A stretch of 64,000 bases of DNA, taken from contig NZ_LXIE01000010.1 of assembly GCF_001641085.1 (NCBI RefSeq), positions 1 to 64,000 on the forward strand, given 5' to 3'. Below are positions 51,925 to 61,632 of the stretch, one piece after another; the first letter of the stretch is position 1, and every line of letters starts with the position of its first letter. The translations under genes and the position numbers were made by a program. Origin of the DNA: Aequorivita soesokkakensis (GTDB lineage: Bacteria; Bacteroidota; Bacteroidia; Flavobacteriales; Flavobacteriaceae). The notes beneath the pieces are model-generated. The model was not told where the DNA came from. It was given only the letters and a program-made list of their open reading frames with translations, and ran no database searches.

Positions 51925-54783
51925 TTAATGCGCTTCCAGCCAATTCTCCCCAACCCCCATATCTACTTCTAACGGAACGGAAAGTTTGTATGCGTTTTCC
52001 ATTTCGTGTTTTACCATCGTTTTTAGTTTTTCCAATTCGGGTTTGTAGGTGTCGAAAACAAGTTCGTCATGAACTTGAAGCAGCATTTTGCTTTTGTAGT
52101 TTTCTTCTTCCAGCTTTTTGTGAATATTTATCATCGCAATTTTAATGATATCTGCAGCACTTCCCTGAATTGGAGCGTTAACGGCGTTTCGTTCCGCGGC
52201 GCCACGCACAACTTGGTTGCTTCCGTTGATGTCTTTTAAATAGCGTCTTCGTCCCAAAACAGTTTGCACATAACCATTTTCACGGGCAAAATCTATTTGC
52301 TCGCTTATGTAATTCCGAAGTTTTGGATAGGTTTTATAATAGGTTTCTATCAAATCTTTTGCTTCGCCTCGGGAAAGATCGGTTTGGTTGCTCAATCCGA
52401 AAGCGGAAACACCGTAAATAATCCCAAAGTTTACAGTTTTTGCATTGCTTCGTTGTTCGCGTGTCACTTCATTTAAAGGAACATTAAACACTTTTGAAGC
52501 TGTAGAAGCGTGGATGTCTTCCCCTTTTTTAAAAGCTTCAATCATTGTGTCTTCTTCACTTAACGCAGCTATGATTCGGAGTTCTATTTGTGAATAATCC
52601 GCAGCCATCAAGACATAATCATCATTTCTTGGAATAAATGCTTTTCGAACTTCGCGTCCGCGCTCGGTTCTAATTGGGATATTTTGAAGGTTTGGATTGT
52701 TGCTGCTCAGTCGCCCAGTTGCGGCTACAGTCTGCATATAATCTGTGTGCACCCGACCAGTAGTTTTTTCAACTTGGTCTGGAAGTGCGTCCACATAAGT
52801 GCTTTTCAATTTTGAAAGACCGCGATATTCCAATACATCGCGGATTATTTTATGGTCTTTTGCCAAATAGGAAAGTACATCTTCAGCAGTTGAATACTGT
52901 CCCGTTTTGGTTTTTTTAGGCTTATCTATCAGTTTCATCTTTTCAAAAAGAATATCGCCCAACTGTTTTGGTGAAGCGATATTAAAGGTTTCACCGGCCT
53001 CTTCGTAAATGTGTTTTTCAAGTTTAAGAATGTCTTTGTCCAATTCTGTGGAAAGCTTTTTCAGAAATTCCTCGTCAAGATTTATGCCTTCCAATTCCAT
53101 GTCTGCTAAAACGCGAAGCAAAGGCACTTCAATTTCATCAAATAGTTTTTGGGTATTGGCTTCTACCAATTCTTTTTCGAAATGTTCTTTTAATTGAAAT
53201 GTTACATCGGCATCCTCAACAGCATATTCCGTCTGCTTTTCAATTTCAACATCGCGCATGTTGAGTTGGTTTTTGCCTTTTTTACCAATCAATTCCGTGA
53301 TGGAAACTGGCGTATAATTCAAATACGTCTCGCTTAAAACATCCATATTGTGGCGCATATCTGGGTTTATGAGATAGTGCGCAAGCATGGTATCGAACAA
53401 TTTTCCTTTTACTGAAATGTTGTATTTCGCTAAAACTTTTATGTCGTATTTCAAATTTTGACCAATTTTCTGAATGGATTCATCTTCAAAAAACGGGCGG
53501 AGTTCTTCCAAAAGTAGTTGTGCTTCTTCACGATTTTCGGAGAAGGGAATGTAAAAACCTTTACCCTTTTCCCAAGAAAAAGCGATTCCAACCAATTCTG
53601 CTTCCAACGGATTTAAGCTTGTGGTTTCCGTATCAAAACACACACTTTTCTGTTTCATTAAATTCTGAAGAAACAATTTGGTGCCCATTCCGGGTTGAAC
53701 GGTTTGGTAGAAATGTTCCGTGTTTTCAATAGTTGCACGGGAATTGTAGCTTTTTATTTCTTCCGAAGCATCGCCATCGTTGCCAAAAAGCGAAAATTGA
53801 CCTTCGCCGGCAGGATTGCTTTTAGCAGGTTTAGCCTTAGTTTCTGAAGCGCTATTATTTTCTGGGGTTACACGACTAGTACCAACGGAAGCCATTCCTT
53901 CAATTGAAAAAGCATTCAAGAAATTATCTTTTAGCCTCCTAAATTCCAGTTCATCAAAAATTTCCAAGACTTTCTGTGTGTCTGGGGGACACATTTCAAA
54001 ATCGGCTTCATTAAAATCCACGGGAACGTCCAGCATAATGGTCGCCAGCTTTTTACTGAGCAAACCAAGCTCACCGTTTTCCTCAACCTTTTCCTTCATT
54101 TTGCCTTTTAGCTTTGCCGTGTTTGCGAGAAGACCTTCCATAGAGCCAAATTCTTTCAGAAATTTCTTCGCAGTTTTTTCGCCCACGCCCGGAAGTCCCG
54201 GAATGTTATCACTGCTGTCGCCCATCATTCCTAAAAAATCAATTACCTGTAATGGGTCTTTTACTTCAAATTTCTTTTGAACTTCTGGAATGCCCCAAGT
54301 TTCATAACCTCCACCGAAAACAGGGCGATACATAAATATATTTTCTGAAACCAATTGTGCAAAATCCTTGTCGGGCGTAACCATATAGGTAGTGTAGCCT
54401 TCTTTTTCGGCTTTTTTTGCCAAGGTTCCAATAACGTCATCGGCCTCAAAACCATCCTTGACCATAATTGGAATTTTCATGGCCTCAAGAATATCGCAAA
54501 TGTAGGGAATTGCAAACCTGATAGCATCTGGGGTTTCATCCCTATTTGCTTTATATTCTGGAAACATTTCGTTGCGGGCCTCGCTTCCGCCTTTGTCAAA
54601 ACAAACGGCCAAATGGTCTGGGCGCTCTCTTTTCACAACGTCTATTAGTGAATTCATAAACCCCATAATGGCTGAGGTGTTCTGGCCTTTGCTGTTTAAT
54701 CTTGGGTTTTTTATTAAAGCGAAATACCCGCGGAAAATTAGAGCGTAGGCATCAACAAGGAAAAGGCGTTTTTTTTCTGACAT
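51925..54783 (-). CDS. polA: DNA polymerase I
   Basis: 952 residues with all three activities. The 5' nuclease domain is at about 1-290 (LFLVDAYALIFRGYFA). The 3'-5' proofreading exonuclease is at ~355-560 with its acidic residues kept (VCFDTETTS, YAVEDADV). The polymerase has motif A DYSQIELRIIAALS, motif B RSNAKTVNFGIIYGVSAF and motif C QVHDELVFD. It fills gaps after excision repair and removes Okazaki primers. The start is ATG 54783. Its leader holds REP-like repeats. Confidence 0.96.
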   Translation of the reverse strand: MSEKKRLFLVDAYALIFRGYFALIKNPRLNSKGQNTSAIMGFMNSLIDVVKRERPDHLAVCFDKGGSEARNEMFPEYKANRDETPDAIRFAIPYICDILEAMKIPIMVKDGFEADDVIGTLAKKAEKEGYTTYMVTPDKDFAQLVSENIFMYRPVFGGGYETWGIPEVQKKFEVKDPLQVIDFLGMMGDSSDNIPGLPGVGEKTAKKFLKEFGSMEGLLANTAKLKGKMKEKVEENGELGLLSKKLATIMLDVPVDFNEADFEMCPPDTQKVLEIFDELEFRRLKDNFLNAFSIEGMASVGTSRVTPENNSASETKAKPAKSNPAGEGQFSLFGNDGDASEEIKSYNSRATIENTEHFYQTVQPGMGTKLFLQNLMKQKSVCFDTETTSLNPLEAELVGIAFSWEKGKGFYIPFSENREEAQLLLEELRPFFEDESIQKIGQNLKYDIKVLAKYNISVKGKLFDTMLAHYLINPDMRHNMDVLSETYLNYTPVSITELIGKKGKNQLNMRDVEIEKQTEYAVEDADVTFQLKEHFEKELVEANTQKLFDEIEVPLLRVLADMELEGINLDEEFLKKLSTELDKDILKLEKHIYEEAGETFNIASPKQLGDILFEKMKLIDKPKKTKTGQYSTAEDVLSYLAKDHKIIRDVLEYRGLSKLKSTYVDALPDQVEKTTGRVHTDYMQTVAATGRLSSNNPNLQNIPIRTERGREVRKAFIPRNDDYVLMAADYSQIELRIIAALSEEDTMIEAFKKGEDIHASTASKVFNVPLNEVTREQRSNAKTVNFGIIYGVSAFGLSNQTDLSRGEAKDLIETYYKTYPKLRNYISEQIDFARENGYVQTVLGRRRYLKDINGSNQVVRGAAERNAVNAPIQGSAADIIKIAMINIHKKLEEENYKSKMLLQVHDELVFDTYKPELEKLKTMVKHEMENAYKLSVPLEVDMGVGENWLEAH

Positions 54784-54817
54784 AATTTTATTTGAAAATG
54801 ATGTCAGCCTGAATGCT

Positions 54818-54833
54818 CCCGATAGCTATTGGG
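54818..54833. repeat. CCCGATAGCTATTGGG palindrome in the polA leader
   Basis: A 16-base palindrome with one mismatch. Close relatives of this sequence (CCCGATAGCTATCGGG) are common intergenic elements in flavobacteria. Confidence 0.55.
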
Positions 54834-54867
54834 GGGAAGGTCAAAGCGAATTCAGAAATTGAAAGCG

Positions 54868-54890
54868 TTTCGACTGCGCTCAACGTGACA
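54868..54890. repeat. REP-like element in the polA leader
   Basis: TTTCGACTGCGCTCAACGTG followed by ACA. It shares its core with the copy at 13213-13243 but lacks the CACTTCGG insert. Confidence 0.6.
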
Positions 54891-54902
54891 TTGAATTAGC
54901 TT

Positions 54903-54910
54903 CAAAAGTA
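54903..54910 (-). promoter_or_regulatory. Candidate -7 element for polA
   Basis: TACTTTTG on the minus strand, an exact TAnnTTTG match, about 120 bases before the polA ATG. If it is used, the REP-like repeats would be in the transcribed leader. Confidence 0.35.
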
Positions 54911-54943
54911 AAAATAAGTATTTGGAAAATGGGCATTATACCA

Positions 54944-54973
54944 ATAAAAAAAGCCGCTCCCCACAGCGGCTTT
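54944..54973 (-). terminator. Terminator of the thrombospondin-type-3 protein gene
   Basis: On the minus strand AAAGCCGCT, loop of six, AGCGGCTTT and a run of T. It lies 41 bases after the stop of the gene at 55014. Confidence 0.8.
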
Positions 54974-55013
54974 CTTCTCACAAAACTAGTTGAATCATGA
55001 AATTACAACTAAC

Positions 55014-56816
55014 TCAATTATCGGGACAGGTAATTTCTTTTGCTACGAGATTCCCTTTATCATCGGGTTGATAGCGAAAACATTTTCCAGTGGCGCTTTT
55101 CATTATCACGCCACGATGTAAATTGTTTATGAATATATCACCATCTGCCACTTCCAATAAACTTTTAGGGTCTGTAGTATTAATGCCAATACCGCCGCCA
55201 CTATTACCTGTATTTGTTCCTGGGTCTCCTTCACAAGCATCGCCTACGCCATCATTATTGGTGTCGGTTTGTGAAGCGTTGGCAAAGGTGGGGCAGTTGT
55301 CGCAAACATCGCCTACACCATCACCGTCGGTGTCTAATTGGTCAGCATTTGCTGTGGAAGGGCAATTGTCGTCAACATCTAAAATACCATCATTGTCAGT
55401 ATCGGGTTGGGTAGTGTTACAATATGGGATAATCGTTGCAAAAGAAGAACAGTTGGTATTATTGCTATTTATAGTAATTGTACCACCCGCATAGGCTGAG
55501 CCATCTATAAAATTTCGCATCACACAGCATTCGTCCAAAGCAGGATTAAATCTTAAATTAATTGCGTCACCAACAACAATAATATTGTCCAGTTGAGAAA
55601 TATCAGTTAACACATCGTTGTTGATTATATTTAAATCATTATTGATACTTACTAAATTCTGCACACCATCCAATGAGGTAATAGCATCTGCATTATTTAA
55701 TGTAAACGTATCTAATGCTGTAATATTAGTAAGACCGCTTATAGACGTTAAAGAAGGACAGCTTATAATTACCATATCATTTAAAGCTACCAAATTTTGT
55801 AGTGGATCAAGATTGTTTACACCAGTAGAAGATAAAGTGACTCCATCAGAATTTGTAAGGTTTCCAAAGGCTGCCAAAGAAGTTAATGAGGCACATTGAA
55901 TGAAATATAAGCCTGAATTTAATGAAGTTAAGTTGGGCATTGAAGCAATAGTAGCAAGAGAGTTATTTGTTTGAAATTGCATCGTGCCACAAGAATTTAA
56001 ATTTGGAACAGAAAAACTTGTAAGATTACTGTTGGATTGAATGTAAATTGCGCTTGCCTGAGTTAAATTTGGAAAGCTAACAGCGGGTAATATTGCATTG
56101 GACAGGATGTTCAATTGGCCTGTTAAAGCAGCAACTTGATTAACAGAAGCTATGCTTGTAAGTACTGTGTTTGAGGTTATAGTCAAGGTATTGCCAAAAG
56201 CAGCTGTAAGACCATTTAAGGTTGTTAAAGCAGTATTATCATCAATAGTTACGTTTCCTCCAATGGTACTAATATTACTGAAATTAGTTAGTGAAGTAAA
56301 TCCAGTATCTTCTATGGTAAAATTATTTACTACCGTAGTTAACGAAGAAAAATTTATTGAGGTTAAGGCCTGTAACCTATACAATTGAAAATTTCCGCCA
56401 ATACTTTGCAAACTCGAAAAATTGGCAGATGTAGGTAAATTGCTATTGTTAAAGTAAAAATAAGAACCGACCGTTGTTAGCCCTGGTAAGTTGCACACAG
56501 AAAAGTTGTAGAATTGAATAGTTAAAGCCCCACCAACCGTTGAAAGGTTTTGCAAGCCAGCTAAACTAATGTTTAACGATTGTATTATCAAGTTACCTGT
56601 TACATCAGTTAGGAATGATAAACCCGATAAATCAGTAATTCCACCGCCGTTAATAGTTAAATTACCGTCTATAGTATCACAACCTGTGCCTCCATAAGTG
56701 CTCACAAAAGTATCTACTGCAGCTTGGGATGTTAAGCCTACATTGCCAGTAATGCAAGTTTGAGCAAAAATGAATTGAGAGAAAAGCAGAAACGCTATAA
56801 AGTAAATTGTTTTCAT
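55014..56816 (-). CDS. Secreted leucine-rich/L-domain protein with thrombospondin type 3 repeats
   Basis: 600 residues. A signal peptide (1-18, QFIFA-QT) is followed by about 15 repeats (20-25 residues) of the receptor-L-domain/LRR kind (LTSLNSGLYFIQCASLTSLA). Two calcium-binding thrombospondin type 3 repeats follow at about 470-530 (DTDNDGILDVDDNCP, DTDGDGVGDVCDNCP). The tail (GIGINTTDPKSLLEVADGDI ... ITCPDN) resembles a surface head domain and is not a type A T9SS sorting signal, so how it leaves the cell is unclear. Likely a surface or adhesion protein. Confidence 0.8.
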   Translation of the reverse strand: MKTIYFIAFLLFSQFIFAQTCITGNVGLTSQAAVDTFVSTYGGTGCDTIDGNLTINGGGITDLSGLSFLTDVTGNLIIQSLNISLAGLQNLSTVGGALTIQFYNFSVCNLPGLTTVGSYFYFNNSNLPTSANFSSLQSIGGNFQLYRLQALTSINFSSLTTVVNNFTIEDTGFTSLTNFSNISTIGGNVTIDDNTALTTLNGLTAAFGNTLTITSNTVLTSIASVNQVAALTGQLNILSNAILPAVSFPNLTQASAIYIQSNSNLTSFSVPNLNSCGTMQFQTNNSLATIASMPNLTSLNSGLYFIQCASLTSLAAFGNLTNSDGVTLSSTGVNNLDPLQNLVALNDMVIISCPSLTSISGLTNITALDTFTLNNADAITSLDGVQNLVSINNDLNIINNDVLTDISQLDNIIVVGDAINLRFNPALDECCVMRNFIDGSAYAGGTITINSNNTNCSSFATIIPYCNTTQPDTDNDGILDVDDNCPSTANADQLDTDGDGVGDVCDNCPTFANASQTDTNNDGVGDACEGDPGTNTGNSGGGIGINTTDPKSLLEVADGDIFINNLHRGVIMKSATGKCFRYQPDDKGNLVAKEITCPDN

Positions 56817-56949
56817 GGTCAGTTCTTTAAAGGCGAGTATCCTTTTGGATAATTAACACCTTAAAACTACAGGATAGTAACTTTGGACAGGATTTTTTTT
56901 AGTGAATGGACGAAATTTTTTAGTGAAGCACTTTTTCAGAAGAAAGAAA

Positions 56950-57639
56950 CTATTGTTCTTGCAATCTAGACATTAGCAATTCTTTATGGGAGGAACTCAA
57001 AGGAATTTCCTCATCACCCAAAAAAACCACAGTGGAAGTTGTGGAAGAAATTTTTTTAATATTTACCCAATAAGAACGATGGGTCTGTACAAAATTATTG
57101 AGGTTCAGTTTTTCTGAAGTATGCTTTAAAGTATGTGGCACCAAAAAATTGTCTGAAGCCGTAACCACATAGCAGTAATTATCAAAAGCTTTCAAATACA
57201 ATATGCTTTCTTGATTTATTTTATGCGTGCGTCCTTCAGATTTCAGTAATATAAAATCTTGGTTTGTCAAGGAAAAATTATGCCAAGCTAGTTCAATATT
57301 GCTTCGCAATCCGTTCTCCGTAAAAGGTTTTACAATATAACCCAATGGGTGTGTTTCCTTAACTCTTTTTATGGTTTCAGGATCTGTTTGTGAAGTGAGA
57401 TATAAGTATGGAATTGCGCGTTTGTCCAGCTCTATGGCGAGATCTATACCATCTTTTGCACCTTCCAGTTGAATATCTAGTAAAACCAAATCGGGTTGGT
57501 TTTTATCTATTGCAGGCAAGGCTTCGTCAAATTCATCACTGTCGCCAATCACGTGAAAACCTTGTTTTTTTAAAGCCGAAGTAATTGTGGCTACAATGAG
57601 TGGCTCGTCTTCTACAATATAGATTTTTAATGCTTTCAA
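56950..57639 (-). CDS. LytTR-type response regulator
   Basis: 229 residues. The receiver domain (1-120) has Asp55 in LLDIQLEG as the phospho-acceptor and the acidic pair ED (10-11). The LytTR DNA-binding domain (about 130-229) has the FDNYCYVVT and FVQTHRSYWVN motifs typical of the family. It is the partner of the kinase encoded 110 bases upstream. Targets are unknown. Confidence 0.93.
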   Translation of the reverse strand: MKALKIYIVEDEPLIVATITSALKKQGFHVIGDSDEFDEALPAIDKNQPDLVLLDIQLEGAKDGIDLAIELDKRAIPYLYLTSQTDPETIKRVKETHPLGYIVKPFTENGLRSNIELAWHNFSLTNQDFILLKSEGRTHKINQESILYLKAFDNYCYVVTASDNFLVPHTLKHTSEKLNLNNFVQTHRSYWVNIKKISSTTSTVVFLGDEEIPLSSSHKELLMSRLQEQ

Positions 57640-57749
57640 TTTTTGTTTTTAAATATTCTAAAAGGGAAACTATAGCTAGTTGACAAAAAAAGGATTAAGT
57701 TTTTAGTGAAGTTACTTCTTTTTTTAGTGAAAGGAATCTTCGGAATACT

Positions 57750-59513
57750 TTAAAGCTCATTGAACCTATATATATCAATTGTAGCCAAAGTTCCGTTTAA
57801 AGAACCTTTGGAAAAATCTACCTTGGCTTTTAATTTTTTTGCCAAAGCCTTTATAAGCTGAATGCCAAAGGAGGTTTCCTCAATTTCGGAAGGCATCCCC
57901 ACGCCATTATCCTCCACTTGAAGTTGAAGTGTTTCACCACTCTTTTTAAACTGAATCTGCATTTCACTTTTTTCTGAAACTGGGTTGAAGGCATGTTTTA
58001 GAACATTGGTAATCAATTCGTTTAAAATAAGTCCTAAAGGCGTGATAGTTTCAATGTCCAAAACCAAGGGTTCTACGTTCAAGCTGTATTTTAAGGCATT
58101 TTCTTCAAATTGATGACTTTCAAAAATATCTTTTGTTAAATCGGTAAAATATTCCTCCGTGCTTATACCTACCAATTGCTCTTTGCTGTACAATTTTTGA
58201 TGTATCAAAACCATAGATCTTACCCTGTTCTGTGCTTCTTTCATGGCCAATTTTGCCTCTTTGTCCACAATGTTTTCGGATTGTAAGTAAAGCAATGACG
58301 ACACAATCTGGAAACTATTTTTTACACGATGATGGGTTTCTTTCAGCAGCGCATTTTTTTCATCAACAGTAGCTTCCAAAAGAGTTTTCTGTTTTGAGAG
58401 AAGCAGGTTTTTGCGTCTGTTTTTTAGAAAAAAGAAAACCAAAAGAACAAACAAAACTAAAAAGGAGCCCAAAATCCAAAACAATAATTTTTGCGCAGCT
58501 TCTTTTTTATCCAACTCACGTTGGTTTTTTTCAGTTTCATATTTTACTTCCAGTTCAAAAACGGTTTCATCACGTTGTTTTTCTTTTATTTCTTCAAAAA
58601 CGTTTACATAAGCATCTCTATATTCAAGGGCTTTTTTATAATTGCCGATAAACGCATAATAATCTGCCAAACTCCGAAGAAGTAAACTTTTATCCCTTAT
58701 TCCAACTTTGTTTAAAGCCACTTCGGCACGGCTTAAAACACCTTTCATATTTGTGCTGTCTTGGGCCTTTGCTTTTGCGTGCAGCAAAAAATATAGATTT
58801 ATTTCAGAGTCGGGATTGTCTGGATTTATTTCTGTTGCCTTTTCAATAAAAGGCATTGCTTCTGCATAGTTTTCCTGCTTGGCAAGAAGATTTCCCAAAT
58901 TGGCATAGGTGCTATAATCAAGCTCTTTACGTACATCAATTTCCAAGCTTTCGAGCATGTATTGTTTCGCTTTTTCAAAATTTTCAAGGGAAGAATTAAC
59001 GGAGCCCAAATTTATCAAACACTTCTTTTGAAGCTCTAAATCATCGTTTTCCTTAGCCAAATTATAAGCAATTGTATAGTATTTCAAAGCATTTTCATAA
59101 CTATCCGTTGTGTGGAACATCACGCCAAGGGTATGATAAATTGAAGCCGAATAGGGAAGCTTGCGTTCCTCACAAATGCTAATGCCTTCAAAATAAAAGG
59201 TGCTGGCTTTTTCATAATTTCCCTCCACAATTTCGTGATAAAGACCTTTGGTTTCCAGCGCAATGGCTTGTCCCAAATAGTATTTTTTTTCTTTTGAAAG
59301 GTTAAAAGCTTTATCGGCATAGATTAGCGCACTGTCGTTTTGGGTAGTTATAAACTCCCAAGCCAGATCAGCGTAGCCCTGCACTTTTTCTGAAGTATTG
59401 TTTGAGCTTTCTATTGCCTGTAAAAGACTTTCTTTTTCAGAAAGCGCACTTCCGTTTTGGGAAAACCCAAGGAATCCGAAAATAAAACAAACAAAAAGCG
59501 TAACTATTTTCAA
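57750..59513 (-). CDS. TPR-containing sensor histidine kinase (HisKA_2 type)
   Basis: 587 residues. The signal peptide (1-18) precedes a periplasmic TPR region (40-330) and one membrane helix (about 343-363). The HisKA_2-type phospho-acceptor motif ETHHRVKNSFQIVSSLLYLQ follows (His about 395), then an HATPase domain (LNELITNVLKHAF, DNGVGMPSEI). It differs from the kinase at 27280-29343 in its kinase family but keeps the same outer plan. Upstream of the LytTR regulator on the same strand. Confidence 0.92.
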   Translation of the reverse strand: MKIVTLFVCFIFGFLGFSQNGSALSEKESLLQAIESSNNTSEKVQGYADLAWEFITTQNDSALIYADKAFNLSKEKKYYLGQAIALETKGLYHEIVEGNYEKASTFYFEGISICEERKLPYSASIYHTLGVMFHTTDSYENALKYYTIAYNLAKENDDLELQKKCLINLGSVNSSLENFEKAKQYMLESLEIDVRKELDYSTYANLGNLLAKQENYAEAMPFIEKATEINPDNPDSEINLYFLLHAKAKAQDSTNMKGVLSRAEVALNKVGIRDKSLLLRSLADYYAFIGNYKKALEYRDAYVNVFEEIKEKQRDETVFELEVKYETEKNQRELDKKEAAQKLLFWILGSFLVLFVLLVFFFLKNRRKNLLLSKQKTLLEATVDEKNALLKETHHRVKNSFQIVSSLLYLQSENIVDKEAKLAMKEAQNRVRSMVLIHQKLYSKEQLVGISTEEYFTDLTKDIFESHQFEENALKYSLNVEPLVLDIETITPLGLILNELITNVLKHAFNPVSEKSEMQIQFKKSGETLQLQVEDNGVGMPSEIEETSFGIQLIKALAKKLKAKVDFSKGSLNGTLATIDIYRFNEL

Positions 59514-59634
59514 TAGAAAATCAATTGGTTAGGAATTTCAAGGTACAATTTTTTTCAATTTGTTTTCGGAAGTTATTTGATTGCAATTCGTATTTTTCGC
59601 CTTTGAAAAAAGAATAGCAATAAAGAATAAAAAG

Positions 59635-60570
59635 ATGAATAAAAAATATTCCATAGCAATCCACGGAGGCGCCGGAACTCTCGTAAAAGGATTAATGACG
59701 CCAGAAAAAGAAGAACAGTACAAAGCTGCCTTAAATGAAGCGCTTGAAAAGGGGTACAATGTTTTGGAAAATAATGGTTCTGCAATGGAAGCAGTTGAGG
59801 TAGCCGTAAATCATTTGGAAGATTCGCCACTTTTCAATGCCGGAAGAGGAAGTGTTTTCACTAACGACGGTACGCACGAAATGGATGCCGCAATTATGGA
59901 CGGCAAAACTTTGGATGCGGGCGCTGTGTCATTAATTACAGGAATTAAAAACCCAATTACATTGGCGCGCGATATAATGGAAAAAACCGAACACGTTTTT
60001 TTAGCAGGCGAAGGGGCGTTGCGTTTCGCAAAAAGTTTGGGTTACCATATAGAAACTCCGGAATATTTTTATGACGAACACCGCTATCAACAATGGCAAA
60101 ATATAAAGGATAGCGATACTTTTCAGTTGGATCACAGTATGAAAAAGGAAGGCAAATTTGGAACCGTTGGTGCAGTAGCTTGCGATAAAAATGGAAACAT
60201 TGCTGCTGCAACTTCAACAGGAGGGATGACCAACAAACGTTGGGGCCGCGTGGGCGATAGCCCGATGATTGGTTCCGGAACGTATGCGAATAATAAAACC
60301 TGCGCAGTAAGCTGCACGGGAAGCGGAGAATATTTCATCCGTGGTGTGGTGGCTTATGATGTTTCCTGCTTAATGGAATACAAAGGAATGACTTTAGCAG
60401 AAGCTGCTTCTGAAGTAATAAATAAGCGAGTGCTAGAAATTGGCGGCGACGGCGGATTGATTGCCGTTGATGCCAAAGGAAACATCGCAATGCCTTTCAA
60501 TACCGAAGGCATGTACCGAGCCTTTAAAACTTCCGAAGGGAAAAAAGAGATTGGGATTTATAAAGAATGA
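59635..60570 (+). CDS. iaaA: Isoaspartyl peptidase/L-asparaginase (plant-type, Ntn hydrolase)
   Basis: About 311 residues from ATG 59635 (MNKKYSIAIHGGAGTLV). The chain cleaves itself before Thr177 in GTVGAVA, which becomes the N-terminal nucleophile. Glycine-rich stretches (GGMTNKRWGRVGDSPMIGSG) bind substrate. It hydrolyses beta-Asp dipeptides and asparagine. It converges on cyanophycinase and would split the beta-Asp-Arg dipeptides that cyanophycinase makes, so I read it as part of the cyanophycin set. Confidence 0.93.
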   Translation: MNKKYSIAIHGGAGTLVKGLMTPEKEEQYKAALNEALEKGYNVLENNGSAMEAVEVAVNHLEDSPLFNAGRGSVFTNDGTHEMDAAIMDGKTLDAGAVSLITGIKNPITLARDIMEKTEHVFLAGEGALRFAKSLGYHIETPEYFYDEHRYQQWQNIKDSDTFQLDHSMKKEGKFGTVGAVACDKNGNIAAATSTGGMTNKRWGRVGDSPMIGSGTYANNKTCAVSCTGSGEYFIRGVVAYDVSCLMEYKGMTLAEAASEVINKRVLEIGGDGGLIAVDAKGNIAMPFNTEGMYRAFKTSEGKKEIGIYKE

Positions 60571-60610
60571 TACTATAGATGCTATTGATTCTATGGAAAC
60601 TATAGTATTT

Positions 60611-60665
60611 TCAATCAACAATCAACAATCAACAATCAACATACAACAATCAACAATCAACAATT
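60611..60665. repeat. Tandem heptamer repeat (CAATCAA)
   Basis: About seven consecutive copies of an AATCAAC/CAATCAA unit, one with a variant (CATACAACAATC). It lies between the isoaspartyl peptidase and cyanophycinase stop codons. Such short-unit arrays can slip in length between strains. Confidence 0.75.
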
Positions 60666-61536
60666 ATAAAGTCTGAGATTCAATCACCCGAATGTGGTGC
60701 GGTGAAATTTTCAGCTTTTTTTTCTTAATATCGAAGCGATCGCCGTTTGCCAAAATATGAGTTTTCAAATTGTTGAGGGACATTGGCGTGCCGTTTTCAA
60801 CTAAGGCTTGATTGTTGTGCTTCAATTTTCTGGGATCAAAAAGAATTACCATTCCTGAACCAATCACTTCCACAATGTTACAGTTTTTGATAACAAGCCC
60901 TGTATCTTCCGCCAAGCCTATACCAATAAGTTTTGGAAAACGCGCAACCGCCTCGGCAAGCCTTCCGAAACGTCCGCGACGTATAAAATGCGAATCTATT
61001 ATTAAGTTTGGAATAAAGCCCATGCCTTCTCCCATCAACACTGCTCCTTTTGTAAAAGCTTCTTTTATTCCGCCGCCTTTTATCATTTCCTGACTCATGC
61101 ACATCGCGCCCGCACTGGTTCCGGCTATTACAAAATTGTCTTTTTCATATCGTTTCTGAATGATTTTGTGAAGCAGGGTTCCGCCAATATATTGTACGAT
61201 TTTGGACTGATCTCCACCAGAAAACATTACGCAGTCTGCTTTTTTCATCAACTTTAAATGAAGCGGATCCTCTGCTTCCTCACGGTTGCGGATGTCCATA
61301 ATATGAACGTTTTTACAACCCAATTTTCCAAAAGCTTGCAGGTAATTTTCGCTCACTTCATTTGGAATGCTAGAGGCAGTTGGAATAACGACAATCAAAG
61401 CTTCTTTACCGCCACTTTCACGAACTACACGTGAAAGTATTCCCTCCTGTATGTATTCCAAAGTATATATTTCGCTTTGCTCAATACCTTTGTCTTCATT
61501 TCCACCTATGGGGATCAGTGTGCCTTTTACGCTCAT
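60664..61536 (-). CDS. cphB: Cyanophycinase
   Basis: 290 residues of the serine peptidase S51 family. It degrades cyanophycin granules to beta-Asp-Arg dipeptides. The catalytic Ser141 lies in GTSAGAMCMS, and the IIDSHFIRRGRFGRL segment with the conserved Asp-Ser-His and Arg matches cyanophycinase. No signal peptide is present, so it acts in the cytoplasm. It is divergent from cphA across a 96-base gap. Confidence 0.93.
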   Translation of the reverse strand: MSVKGTLIPIGGNEDKGIEQSEIYTLEYIQEGILSRVVRESGGKEALIVVIPTASSIPNEVSENYLQAFGKLGCKNVHIMDIRNREEAEDPLHLKLMKKADCVMFSGGDQSKIVQYIGGTLLHKIIQKRYEKDNFVIAGTSAGAMCMSQEMIKGGGIKEAFTKGAVLMGEGMGFIPNLIIDSHFIRRGRFGRLAEAVARFPKLIGIGLAEDTGLVIKNCNIVEVIGSGMVILFDPRKLKHNNQALVENGTPMSLNNLKTHILANGDRFDIKKKKLKISPHHIRVIESQTL

Positions 61537-61556
61537 GAATTTATTTGATTTGCGGG

Positions 61557-61564
61557 CAAAAATA
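61557..61564 (-). promoter_or_regulatory. Candidate -7 element for cphB, in the cphB-cphA divergent gap
   Basis: TATTTTTG on the minus strand, an exact TAnnTTTG match, with TTA instead of TTG 19 bases upstream. For the plus strand (cphA) the nearest candidate is TATATTTA at 61590-61597 with TTG 16 bases before it. Both lie in the same 96 bases, so the two genes could be controlled together. Confidence 0.4.
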
Positions 61565-61632
61565 CGCTAATTGTTATAAAAATTAATCATATATTTATCA
61601 AATTCGAACGAAACTAACAAATCCGTCAACTT

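Noticed and set aside
53816-54280. 154-codon open frame on the plus strand, antisense to polA
   Set aside because: It lies inside polA, is Ser/Pro/Phe-rich as reverse-complement shadows are, and has no start or family support.
60611-60665. CRISPR array
   Set aside because: The unit is 7 bases without spacers; no cas genes are near.
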